Assembly: GCA_031279965.1 (NCBI GenBank) | Contig: JAITHM010000082.1 | Span: 1-12,314, forward strand | Reading direction: 5' to 3' | From: Spirochaetaceae bacterium | Lineage (GTDB): Bacteria; Spirochaetota; Spirochaetia; Treponematales; Breznakiellaceae | DNA: 12,314 nt | Shown here: piece after piece, positions 1-5,801 of the stretch | Layout of the letters: every line of letters begins with the position of its first letter | Position numbering within the stretch: the stretch's first letter is position 1 | The notes under the pieces: model-generated | Databases searched by the model: none | Seen by the model: the letters and a program-made list of their open reading frames with translations, nothing else | What the model was told of the DNA's origin: nothing | Made by a program: the position numbers and the translations under genes

Positions 1-10
1 CGGCTAGGTC

Positions 11-25
11 ATGGGCTGCGCCCAT
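11..25. repeat. Short perfect hairpin
   Basis: ATGGGC at 11-16 and GCCCAT at 20-25 are perfect inverted copies around a 3-nt loop (TGC). It is the first of several hairpins in the gene-poor left edge. No T-run follows, so it does not look like an intrinsic terminator. Function unknown. Confidence 0.5.
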
Positions 26-47
26 TCCCACGCCTCATTGCGGCACA

Positions 48-99
48 TTTTGCCAGCCCTGGTCTTTGCTTCGCAAAGCCCTTATCCGGGCTGGCAAAA
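48..99. repeat. Two-tier inverted repeat
   Basis: A perfect 12-bp inverted repeat (TTTTGCCAGCCC at 48-59, GGGCTGGCAAAA at 88-99) encloses a second perfect 6-bp hairpin (CTTTGC at 64-69, GCAAAG at 73-78, loop TTC). The result is a branched or cruciform-capable element. No gene covers it convincingly. The shape resembles dispersed palindromic repeats or a structured RNA, but no second copy was seen in this window. The remaining sequence of 1-244 shows no supported gene. Confidence 0.6.
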
Positions 100-194
100 C
101 GTCGTAAACAGCCGGAACGGTAAAAACCTGCTTTTTCAAATTCTGCTTGTCATGCTGTTTTTTTATGCGATTTACAGTAGTATACAAAGACGCA

Positions 195-218
195 TAAAGC
201 CGGATTGTCCGGCCTTTA
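195..218 (+). terminator. Possible intrinsic terminator or leader hairpin before dinB-like gene
   Basis: GCCGGA (199-204) pairs with TCCGGC (208-213) around a 3-nt loop. The stem extends by TAAA/TTTA pairs past a bulged C at 214. Alternating A/T runs follow up to about 233. It could terminate an upstream transcript from outside the window, or form a hairpin in the leader of the DinB-like gene, whose ribosome binding site lies at 235-239. The U-run is broken by A's, so termination strength is doubtful. Confidence 0.35.
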
Positions 219-244
219 AAATTTTTAATTTTTATGGAGAAAAT

Positions 245-775
245 ATGAAAAATACAATATGTATGTACGCCCAGCACCTGCGGGAAAAACATCAGGCTAT
301 TTATGCTCTTTTGGATACGCTGTCCAATGAAGAGCGCGAAAAAGATCGCGGCAGTTATTACAAAAGCATTTCAGGACTTTTTCGTCATTGCATCAGCGGA
401 ATGTACTTTTTTCTAGGTATATATAAAACCGCCCTGGAAGCTGGCAGTGCGGCGGCAAAGACGATTGATGCGATAAAAGATTGTTCCATACCAGATGGTG
501 CATTAACCGGTGCGCAGTGGACTGCGCTTAAACCGGTAATGGAAGCCATCAGTGTGGGCTTTGTCGATTTTGCCGCAGCGTTGCGTGATGACGAGTTTAA
601 CGCATCTGTTAACGTTGAATGGTATGGCGGCAATCCTCCGGCAGTTCCACTGTCGTTCATGATTCATCAGCTTATTGTGCATACCGTTCATCATCAAGGA
701 CAGATTTCGCAGATTCTTGACGAAATGAATATTGAAAACAACTATTCCGGCATCAATGTCAAATTCATTGCATAG
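245..775 (+). CDS. DinB-fold family protein
   Basis: A 176-aa four-helix protein of the DinB/DUF664-like superfamily. Members are usually metal-binding and include thiol-dependent transferases (bacillithiol, mycothiol or glutathione type) as well as many proteins of unknown role. Visible signature: a histidine in helix 2 (His48) and the C-terminal motif H-T-V-H-H-Q-G-Q (His146-Gln153), matching the family H-x3-H-(R/Q)-x-Q pattern, so a three-histidine metal site is plausible. The ATG at 245 is chosen because GGAGA lies 6 nt upstream. The frame stays open back to 11, but that extension crosses the hairpins at 11-99 and 195-218 and reads as low-complexity sequence unlike the family. No signal peptide. 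The gene is convergent with the DUF58 gene and is followed by a terminator hairpin. The substrate cannot be inferred. Confidence 0.85.
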   Translation: MKNTICMYAQHLREKHQAIYALLDTLSNEEREKDRGSYYKSISGLFRHCISGMYFFLGIYKTALEAGSAAAKTIDAIKDCSIPDGALTGAQWTALKPVMEAISVGFVDFAAALRDDEFNASVNVEWYGGNPPAVPLSFMIHQLIVHTVHHQGQISQILDEMNIENNYSGINVKFIA

Positions 776-813
776 TATGGGGCGGCGTTGATTTCATGTT
801 TGCTTGTGCAAGC

Positions 814-843
814 AGGGGCGGCAATCTTGTCTGCCCCTATTTT
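814..843 (+). terminator. Intrinsic terminator after the DinB-like gene
   Basis: The stem AGGGGC (814-819) / GCCCCT (833-838) is extended inward by a G-T and a G-C pair, with a loop of about 9 nt, and is followed by ATTTT. It lies between the convergent DinB-like and DUF58 genes and suits the plus-strand transcript. The minus-strand reading has no T-run. A small GCTTG/CAAGC hairpin (802-813) sits just upstream. Confidence 0.6.
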
Positions 844-854
844 GGCAAGTTCAG

Positions 855-1739
855 TTAAGCGCGGCGCTTGCGGGATCGAAAGAAATTTTTGAGAATACGG
901 ACAACATCATCCGCTGTGGAAAGTTCAATGTGTGCCAGCCGGAACCGATGAAAAATTGAGGTGCACAATGCTGTGCGTTCAGCATTCCATTCTGACCAGG
1001 CGCTGCGAAAAGCAGCCGATGCGGTATTGCAGGTGCTCAAAGCGCCTGTTTCCGGATCTTCTATAGTTACAAGGCCAACATTGGGGATTTCTGCGTCAAG
1101 GGGGTCACTAACACGGCAGACAATACAGTCATGTTTTTCAGAAAGGCTCCCCAGTTCATGTTCCCAGCCAAGGCTTAAAAAATCAGAAATAACAACGACA
1201 ATGCTTCTTCGTTTAAGGAGCCTTGAAGCTGTCATAAGGGCGCTTTCCAACGCGCTGCCGCGGCCTTCCGGCTTTGCCTGGAGTGCAGTCTGGGCAAAGG
1301 CCATTACGTGGCTGCGGCCGCGCTTTGGCTTAAAAATAGCCCGGGTATCGCTGTCAAAAAGCAACGCGCCAAAACGCTGCCCTGAACGCTCCGCCGAAAA
1401 CGCAATCAGCGCGGCGGCCAGTATCGCCTGTTCTATACGGCGTAGAGGTATCGCCGCACCGCCGCCGACAAACATCGACGCAGAAGTATCCAGTACGACA
1501 AATACGGTAAGTTCCCGCTCCTCGCGGTACAATTTGACGTATGGCGTACCGTAGCGGGCGCTTACATTTCTGTCTATCGTACGGACATCATCACCCTGTT
1601 CATAGCGGCGGACTTCATCAAATTCAATACCTTCACCCCGAAAAACTGAGCGAAAATCTCCGGCAAGCATATCACGCGCAAGTTCTCCGGCAACGAGCGG
1701 AAAGGTCGTTATTCTGCGGAGGAGTTCATCACGTTCCAT
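855..1739 (-). CDS. DUF58 domain protein (VWA-like)
   Basis: A 294-aa DUF58 protein. The family usually sits next to MoxR AAA+ ATPases and Bat/VWA proteins and is thought to act in envelope or protein-complex assembly; its biochemistry is unknown. The N-terminal signature runs from G-E-G-I-E-F (35-40) through R-x-Y-x-x-G-D-D-x-R-x-I-D to N-V-S-A-R (58-62). A MIDAS-like D-T-S-A-S (Asp84, Ser86, Ser88) and the strand V-V-V-I-S-D-F (181-187) follow. No membrane segment is visible, whereas many DUF58 proteins have two N-terminal helices, so this is probably a cytoplasmic short form. Position 57, usually Trp in the I-D-W motif, is Arg here. The start overlaps the end of the PilZ gene by 11 nt (ATGGAACGTGA), which implies translational coupling. 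No MoxR or Bat partner lies within the window on this side. Confidence 0.88.
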   Translation of the reverse strand: MERDELLRRITTFPLVAGELARDMLAGDFRSVFRGEGIEFDEVRRYEQGDDVRTIDRNVSARYGTPYVKLYREERELTVFVVLDTSASMFVGGGAAIPLRRIEQAILAAALIAFSAERSGQRFGALLFDSDTRAIFKPKRGRSHVMAFAQTALQAKPEGRGSALESALMTASRLLKRRSIVVVISDFLSLGWEHELGSLSEKHDCIVCRVSDPLDAEIPNVGLVTIEDPETGALSTCNTASAAFRSAWSEWNAERTALCTSIFHRFRLAHIELSTADDVVRILKNFFRSRKRRA

Positions 1740-2580
1740 TTAAATATCCAAAAACATACGCATTAATTGTACAGCGGGTGCGCGGCTGGATCTTTATAAA
1801 TTGAATATGAAAAACAATTCCGCGTGCGTCGTTGTTTATTCTAAGTATCTGTCCAAGTGCGGCAATCTTCGTATTTCCAATAGCAAACTCAATACGTATC
1901 TGCAAGCCTGCTTTGATATTTGTTGATGATTTTATTGCACAACCGCCGGATGATATATCAATCAGTGTCCCTGAAATTCCTTCTCCGGCAACTTTCAGTT
2001 TTTTGACAAGCTTATTTTTTTCTTTAACCGCTTCAAGCTTAACTAGGTTAACTACACACGGCGCAGAAATTTCTGCCCGCGGTGAAGCACGCGGTATACG
2101 CGGCTTGGCAGAAGCGGCGCGTTCACTATTATCCTGAAAGTATGCTATCGCCTTACGCACTGAAAAAAGCATTTGCATGTCACGCAACGCATCCGGCGAA
2201 GAGATAACTTCTTTTGCCAAACGTTGATATGTCGTCTTGAACAGGCTGTCCAGCATGTTTTCGTTTTTAAGAACATCTTCCGGCTCTGCTCTGCTGCCGC
2301 TTAAAATCTCTTTAAGCAAAACAACTTCTACTTTATTAAGGCGGTAAGTTTTTGCGATTTTTTTGTAGGCTTCATCTTCAACAGAGAGTTTGTCAAAAGC
2401 ACCAACTTTACCTGTTGAAAACGCTTTGCTGTTCCGAACTTTTTTAGAAACATTTAAATAAATCATAATTGCAGCAAGAATAATAACTCCCGCAATAAAA
2501 GCAATTTTATGAGGAAGCGTATCGTTAGAACTGATGTTGAATTCTTGTAAAGTTTGTAACAGAAATAATGGGCCTAACAT
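1729..2580 (-). CDS. Membrane-anchored PilZ domain protein
   Basis: A 283-aa protein with one transmembrane segment near residues 25-43, a charged helical middle (about 60-150), a basic/proline-rich linker (158-168) and a C-terminal PilZ domain (about 164-275). PilZ domains bind cyclic di-GMP through an R-x-x-x-R motif and a downstream (D/N)-x-S-x-x-G motif. Both appear: R-A-S-P-R at 164-168, with the expected proline six residues after the second Arg, and D-I-S-S-G-G at 208-213. The roughly 40-residue spacing is longer than usual and implies an extended loop between the first two strands. The ATG at 2580 has AGGAG about 7 nt upstream. It is the middle gene of a minus-strand operon, 12 nt after the 264-aa gene and overlapping the DUF58 gene. 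Probable role: an inner-membrane c-di-GMP receptor controlling an unknown envelope or motility output. Confidence 0.85.
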   Translation of the reverse strand: MLGPLFLLQTLQEFNISSNDTLPHKIAFIAGVIILAAIMIYLNVSKKVRNSKAFSTGKVGAFDKLSVEDEAYKKIAKTYRLNKVEVVLLKEILSGSRAEPEDVLKNENMLDSLFKTTYQRLAKEVISSPDALRDMQMLFSVRKAIAYFQDNSERAASAKPRIPRASPRAEISAPCVVNLVKLEAVKEKNKLVKKLKVAGEGISGTLIDISSGGCAIKSSTNIKAGLQIRIEFAIGNTKIAALGQILRINNDARGIVFHIQFIKIQPRTRCTINAYVFGYLNGT

Positions 2581-2592
2581 AGCAACTCCTTT

Positions 2593-3387
2593 TTATCCTT
2601 GATGATAAGCGCTGTGCTTTTTAAGCGACATATAAAAATCTTTAAGACGCGGTGCGACTTCATATTCAGCAAGATCGCCTGAAAGCACCGTGTCTCCCGC
2701 TTCGTATGCGGAGAAAAATTCTCGAAGTGCCGCACTGAATTCTTCAAAAAAACCATCCCCAAGTTCAAGATCTTCAAAGCGTAATCCAGTACAGCGCAAG
2801 AGTGGTACGAGCCGAAAGACTTTTGCCGCCAACGCCGCAAACTGTGCAGCTGTCTCGGCCGCTTGACGGTCTTTACCCATTTGAAGATCAAGGGCAAAAT
2901 TTTCAAGCCGGTTGGTGGTATCTTCGATTGAATCTTCTAACGAAAGAAATTCCGCGGCAGGGTCATTGAGTTCACGCTCCCGCTCGGCAATTATTCTTTC
3001 AAGGTCGAAAGAGGAGCCTTCGGCGAAGGCGGCATCAAGATGCGTGACAAGCTCGCGCTCGTAGCTATGCAAAAAGCCTGCCGCAGGGCTTAATTTCCAG
3101 GCGGCGCAATCATTGGCTTTGAGCATGAGTTGTGCTGTGCGCAGCGCATCAAGACAAAGCGCCGCTACCGGAACGGTCACAAGAGAAAGTTCATTAACCG
3201 CCGTAATTTCTGTCGTGAATGCGGCGTCAAGCGCCGTGCTTCCAATAATTGCGCCATCAATCATGATACCGGCAATTCCAAGACCGCTGCCGGTAAGCCA
3301 GCCTTCAAGCGCGGAGAGGACATCCCCCACGTTTTTTTCTGTATCAAGGGTAATATCCGCTGGTTTTTCATCTATTAAAATCGTCAT
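2593..3387 (-). CDS. Conserved-looking hypothetical protein, helical
   Basis: A 264-aa protein I do not recognise. Residues 1-50 alternate short beta-like stretches (T-I-L-I-D, D-I-T-L-D) with G-x-x-I-D-G-x-x-I-G, loosely like a ThiS/ubiquitin-type beta-grasp start; this is only a visual impression. The rest (about 75-264) is predominantly helical and acidic, with heptad-like stretches around 120-190. No signal peptide, membrane segment or catalytic motif is visible. The ATG at 3387 is preceded by purine-rich GGGAAG and AGAGAG. It is the first gene of the operon with the PilZ and DUF58 genes and divergent from efp, so it may work with the PilZ protein. Confidence 0.75.
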   Translation of the reverse strand: MTILIDEKPADITLDTEKNVGDVLSALEGWLTGSGLGIAGIMIDGAIIGSTALDAAFTTEITAVNELSLVTVPVAALCLDALRTAQLMLKANDCAAWKLSPAAGFLHSYERELVTHLDAAFAEGSSFDLERIIAERERELNDPAAEFLSLEDSIEDTTNRLENFALDLQMGKDRQAAETAAQFAALAAKVFRLVPLLRCTGLRFEDLELGDGFFEEFSAALREFFSAYEAGDTVLSGDLAEYEVAPRLKDFYMSLKKHSAYHQG

Positions 3388-3438
3388 GACTCTCTACTTC
3401 CCTGCAAACTCCCGGCAGTTCCGGCTGACTGCGTTTGC

Positions 3439-3465
3439 TTGACAAAGCGCATGAGCCAGTATACT
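3439..3465 (+). promoter_or_regulatory. efp promoter
   Basis: TTGACA (3439-3444) and TATACT (3460-3465) are near-perfect sigma70 hexamers, but the spacer is only 15 bp. The predicted start at about 3472 gives a ~14-nt leader containing the GAGG ribosome binding site (3476-3480). The -10 lies within the self-complementary CAGTATACTG (3457-3466), so it can be read on either strand and might also serve the divergent 264-aa/PilZ/DUF58 operon. Confidence 0.6.
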
Positions 3466-3485
3466 GTACGATAAGTGAGGAAATT

Positions 3486-4049
3486 ATGATACGTGGCGTA
3501 GATATTGTAAAGGGGACATGTCTCCTGCAGAAGGGTCAACCTTATATTGTTGTGGAGCGTGAATTTCATACACCGGGCAAGGGAACTGCCGTTGCCCGCG
3601 TAAAAATGAAAAGTATCAAAGACGGTTCCGTTCTTTCGACGACGATACCAACCCAGCAGGAGGTTGAAGATGCGCAGGTAGAGGTGCGTTCCTGTCAATA
3701 TCAGTATGCGGATCAAACAAACTATCATTTTATGGATAACGAATCGTATGAACAATACGAGGTGCCAATCAGCGGTATGGATGATAAAAAGCTCTACCTT
3801 CAAGAAAATAAAAACTATGAGCTTACCATTTGGGAAGAAAAAACCATCGATATAAAAATACCGTATAAGGTTGTCTTTACCGTTGCCGAAAGCGAAAATT
3901 ATATCAAAGGGGACACTGTTTCCGGCGCAACAAAGCCCGTTACAACAGAAACAGGTCTTGTTGTACGCGTTCCTCTTTTTATCAAGCAAGATGAAAAAAT
4001 CCTTGTAAACACCGAAACCAATGAATATGTTGAACGAGTCAACAATTAG
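3486..4049 (+). CDS. efp: Elongation factor P
   Basis: A 187-aa EF-P, the usual length for the family. EF-P binds between the ribosomal P and E sites and relieves stalling at consecutive prolines. It shows the KOW-like N-terminal domain, with the tip loop H-T-P-G-K-G carrying Lys32 (the residue modified in many bacteria), then the two OB domains and the typical C-terminal end (N-T-E-T-N-E-Y-V-E-R). The ATG at 3486 is chosen because GAGGAA lies just upstream and the protein then begins M-I-R-G like other EF-Ps. The in-frame codon at 3435 would put the promoter inside the gene. No EpmA- or EpmB-type modification gene is in the window. The gene is expressed from its own promoter and followed by a separate thiN promoter. 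Confidence 0.96.
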   Translation: MIRGVDIVKGTCLLQKGQPYIVVEREFHTPGKGTAVARVKMKSIKDGSVLSTTIPTQQEVEDAQVEVRSCQYQYADQTNYHFMDNESYEQYEVPISGMDDKKLYLQENKNYELTIWEEKTIDIKIPYKVVFTVAESENYIKGDTVSGATKPVTTETGLVVRVPLFIKQDEKILVNTETNEYVERVNN

Positions 4050-4052
4050 GCG

Positions 4053-4082
4053 TTGAAGTTGTGAGCGCCGGCATGTTATAAT
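4053..4082 (+). promoter_or_regulatory. thiN promoter giving a probable leaderless mRNA
   Basis: TTGAAG (4053-4058), an 18-bp spacer and a perfect TATAAT (4077-4082). A start 6-8 nt downstream would fall at about 4088-4091, on or next to the ATG at 4091. No Shine-Dalgarno sequence is visible, so the thiN-deoD transcript is probably leaderless. Confidence 0.6.
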
Positions 4083-4090
4083 AAATCTTG

Positions 4091-4708
4091 ATGCGGGGCG
4101 TAGCGTTTATTGGCGGCGAAGGACCATTAGCTCAGGTAAGCGCGTTACTTGCACAGGACGCTGCGGTAATTGTTGCGGCAGATTCCGGCTTGCATGCCGC
4201 CGAAGCGGCAGGGATACGGCCTGATTGGATTGTTGGCGACATGGATTCGTTGGAGGATGAGGCGGTGCTTGCGGCGTACCCGGCAGGGCGGGTGCTTCGC
4301 TATTCGGCAGACAAGGATTGGACAGACACAGAGCTTGCTGTCGACATGCTTTTTGACAAAGGATGTGACGAGGTTATTCTTGTCGGCGGTGGCGGTGGTC
4401 GACTTGCGCACATCATCGGGCTTTATGCACTGTTTGAACGGGAACGCCGCCCTGTCCGCTGGCGCACCGCCCGAGAAGATGTTTTTCTGGCGTGCAATTC
4501 TGTTGAATTTGATGCGGCGCCCGGCACGGTAATTTCAGTTTTCCCAATGGGAGAATCACCGTGGAAGGCAGCCAGCATAAACTTAAAATGGCCGCTTGAC
4601 GCTGTAAAATGGCGGCGGGGATTTTTTGGATTAAGCAATGCTGCGACAGACCATAAGGTACGTATTGATGTACTTGCAGGTATGTTTTTAATTATAATAG
4701 AGTGTTAA
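4091..4708 (+). CDS. thiN: Thiamine pyrophosphokinase (thiamine diphosphokinase)
   Basis: A 205-aa enzyme that transfers pyrophosphate from ATP to thiamine to make the cofactor thiamine diphosphate. Family motifs: A-D-S-G (30-33), G-D-M-D-S (49-53) and K-D-W-T-D-T-E (75-81), which form the catalytic Asp/Mg-ATP site, followed by a glycine-rich G-G-G-G-G-R (99-104). The G-R-x-D-H motif reads G-R-L-A-H, with Ala106 where Asp is usual. A C-terminal beta-rich thiamine-binding region follows. The ATG at 4091 is preferred; a TTG directly before it (4088) is an alternative that adds one residue. The stop is 9 nt before deoD, whose ribosome binding site overlaps the end of this gene, so the two form an operon. 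Confidence 0.92.
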   Translation: MRGVAFIGGEGPLAQVSALLAQDAAVIVAADSGLHAAEAAGIRPDWIVGDMDSLEDEAVLAAYPAGRVLRYSADKDWTDTELAVDMLFDKGCDEVILVGGGGGRLAHIIGLYALFERERRPVRWRTAREDVFLACNSVEFDAAPGTVISVFPMGESPWKAASINLKWPLDAVKWRRGFFGLSNAATDHKVRIDVLAGMFLIIIEC

Positions 4709-4717
4709 GGAGTAGTT

Positions 4718-5428
4718 ATGACACCACACAACAAGGCACAGAAAAATGAAATCGCGCAGACGGTGATTATGCCGGGAGATCCGCTGCGGGCAACATGGAT
4801 TGCCAAACAGTTCCTCAAGGATGCACGTCTTGTAAGTGATGTGCGGGGAATCCCTGCTTACACAGGATCTTATAACGGCAAAGAATTGACCGTTATGGCA
4901 CACGGTATGGGCATACCTTCCATGGGGATTTATTCGTATGAGCTCTATAAATTTTATGATGTAGAAACAATTATCAGGGTAGGTTCAGCAGGTTCCTATT
5001 CAAAAGATGTTAAGGTCGGTGATATTCTTATTGCGCAGGATGTTACGAGTTTTTCACGCTATGCAGAAGACATTGGTGTTGACGTACAAAATAATACGCT
5101 TCGGGCAACTGACTCACTGACTACGCTTGCCTGTGAAACAGCACGGGAACAGGGGATTCAGACGGAGCTTTGCCGGGTATTTTGCAGTGAAAGTTTTTAC
5201 AATAAATACAGTCTTGAAGAAAGCATTAAGCGTTCGCAAAATGCACAGGCCGTTGAAATGGAAGGTTTTGCGCTGTATGCAAATGCGATAAGCCTGCACA
5301 AACAGGCACTGATGCTCCTTACCTGCAGCGATTCGCTGGTTACCGGAGAAGCGATGAGCGCTGATGACCGCCAGCTAAAGTTTGGCGGCATGGTAAAACT
5401 TGCTTTAGAGACGGCTTTGAACCTTTAA
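4718..5428 (+). CDS. deoD: Purine nucleoside phosphorylase, DeoD type
   Basis: A 236-aa hexameric-type purine nucleoside phosphorylase. It splits purine (deoxy)nucleosides with phosphate into the base and (deoxy)ribose-1-phosphate for purine salvage. It starts M-T-P-H like the E. coli enzyme. Phosphate-site residues are present: Gly20, Arg24 (G-D-P-L-R), Arg43 and Arg87 (I-R-V-G-S). The ribose/base residues V-E-M-E (179-182) and the catalytic Asp205 (S-D) with Arg218 (D-D-R-Q) are also there. The length is normal. AAGGAG lies 7 nt before the ATG and overlaps the thiN stop. Second gene of the thiN-deoD operon; convergent with the small lipoprotein gene. Confidence 0.95.
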   Translation: MTPHNKAQKNEIAQTVIMPGDPLRATWIAKQFLKDARLVSDVRGIPAYTGSYNGKELTVMAHGMGIPSMGIYSYELYKFYDVETIIRVGSAGSYSKDVKVGDILIAQDVTSFSRYAEDIGVDVQNNTLRATDSLTTLACETAREQGIQTELCRVFCSESFYNKYSLEESIKRSQNAQAVEMEGFALYANAISLHKQALMLLTCSDSLVTGEAMSADDRQLKFGGMVKLALETALNL

Positions 5429-5435
5429 GGCAGCG

Positions 5436-5447
5436 CTGATTAATCAG
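5436..5447. repeat. 12-bp palindrome between convergent genes
   Basis: CTGATTAATCAG is a perfect palindrome in the deoD/lipoprotein gap and overlaps the lipoprotein stop codon. It overlaps a second palindrome, CAGCGCTG (5431-5438). It is too compact for an ordinary terminator hairpin and could be a protein-binding site or chance. Confidence 0.4.
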
Positions 5448-5692
5448 GAACTATAGTCGAGCAAGGCAAGTATCGCGCCGATCATAAGAAAAAAACCACC
5501 TGCTATAATAGAGGCGTTGAAAGGTTCTTGGGTAAGCGTATCGTCTATTTTATGGGAGTTAAGGGCAAGTGACATGCCTATCAGCACCCCGCCTGTGCCA
5601 AGGACTCCCCATTTAACCGCCGTACGGCCATTGAGTGTGCTGCATGAACACATGACAGCCACAAGAAAACAAAGAATAAGCCGTTTTATCAT
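5444..5692 (-). CDS. Small lipoprotein with two hydrophobic segments
   Basis: An 82-aa protein with a basic N-terminus (M-I-K-R), a hydrophobic core and a spirochaete-type relaxed lipobox ending M-C-S-C (Cys17; Cys15 is a less likely acylation site). Two further hydrophobic stretches follow, at about 25-45 and 60-80, joined by a polar loop, like a helical hairpin. I do not recognise a family. After lipid attachment it would be anchored at the membrane and could insert its two helices. No Shine-Dalgarno sequence precedes the ATG; instead a TATACT ends 6 nt before it, which suggests a leaderless mRNA. The gene is divergent from priA and convergent with deoD. Confidence 0.7.
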   Translation of the reverse strand: MIKRLILCFLVAVMCSCSTLNGRTAVKWGVLGTGGVLIGMSLALNSHKIDDTLTQEPFNASIIAGGFFLMIGAILALLDYSS

Positions 5693-5698
5693 CGACTA

Positions 5699-5704
5699 AG
5701 TATA
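5699..5704 (-). promoter_or_regulatory. -10 element of the small lipoprotein gene
   Basis: TATACT on the minus strand, ending 6 nt before the ATG at 5692. No convincing -35 was found 16-18 bp upstream. With no Shine-Dalgarno sequence, transcription would start on or next to the start codon. Confidence 0.4.
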
Positions 5705-5770
5705 ATTAACTCGCTGCCTTCATCCTAGTGTTTTCTTAGGCAGACAACACGCCTTGGCTTTGGGTCTGTC

Positions 5771-5784
5771 CACACTCCACACTC
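5771..5784. repeat. Tandem 7-mer in the priA promoter region
   Basis: CACACTC occurs twice in perfect tandem (5771-5777 and 5778-5784), 5 bp upstream of the priA -10 element. It could be a regulator site or chance. Confidence 0.4.
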
Positions 5785-5789
5785 ATTAT

Positions 5790-5795
5790 TATACT
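5790..5795 (+). promoter_or_regulatory. -10 element of priA
   Basis: TATACT ends 6 nt before the ATG at 5802. Only a poor -35 (TGTCCA, 17 bp upstream) is visible. The lack of a Shine-Dalgarno sequence again points to a leaderless transcript. Confidence 0.4.
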
Positions 5796-5801
5796 CTGGT
5801 C

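Noticed and set aside
1..110. Integron attC site suggested by nested inverted repeats
   Set aside because: No GTTRRRY/RYYYAAC core pair bounds the palindrome, and no integrase or cassette array is present.
11..244. In-frame N-terminal extension of the DinB-like protein
   Set aside because: It crosses several hairpins, looks unlike the family, and the ATG at 245 has a good ribosome binding site.
961..1554. 197-aa plus-strand open frame opposite the DUF58 gene
   Set aside because: Arg/Ser-rich shadow of a clear gene on the other strand, with no family resemblance.
3384..3989. 201-aa minus-strand open frame opposite efp
   Set aside because: Antisense to an unmistakable EF-P; the composition (Phe, Ile and Cys rich) is that of a shadow frame.
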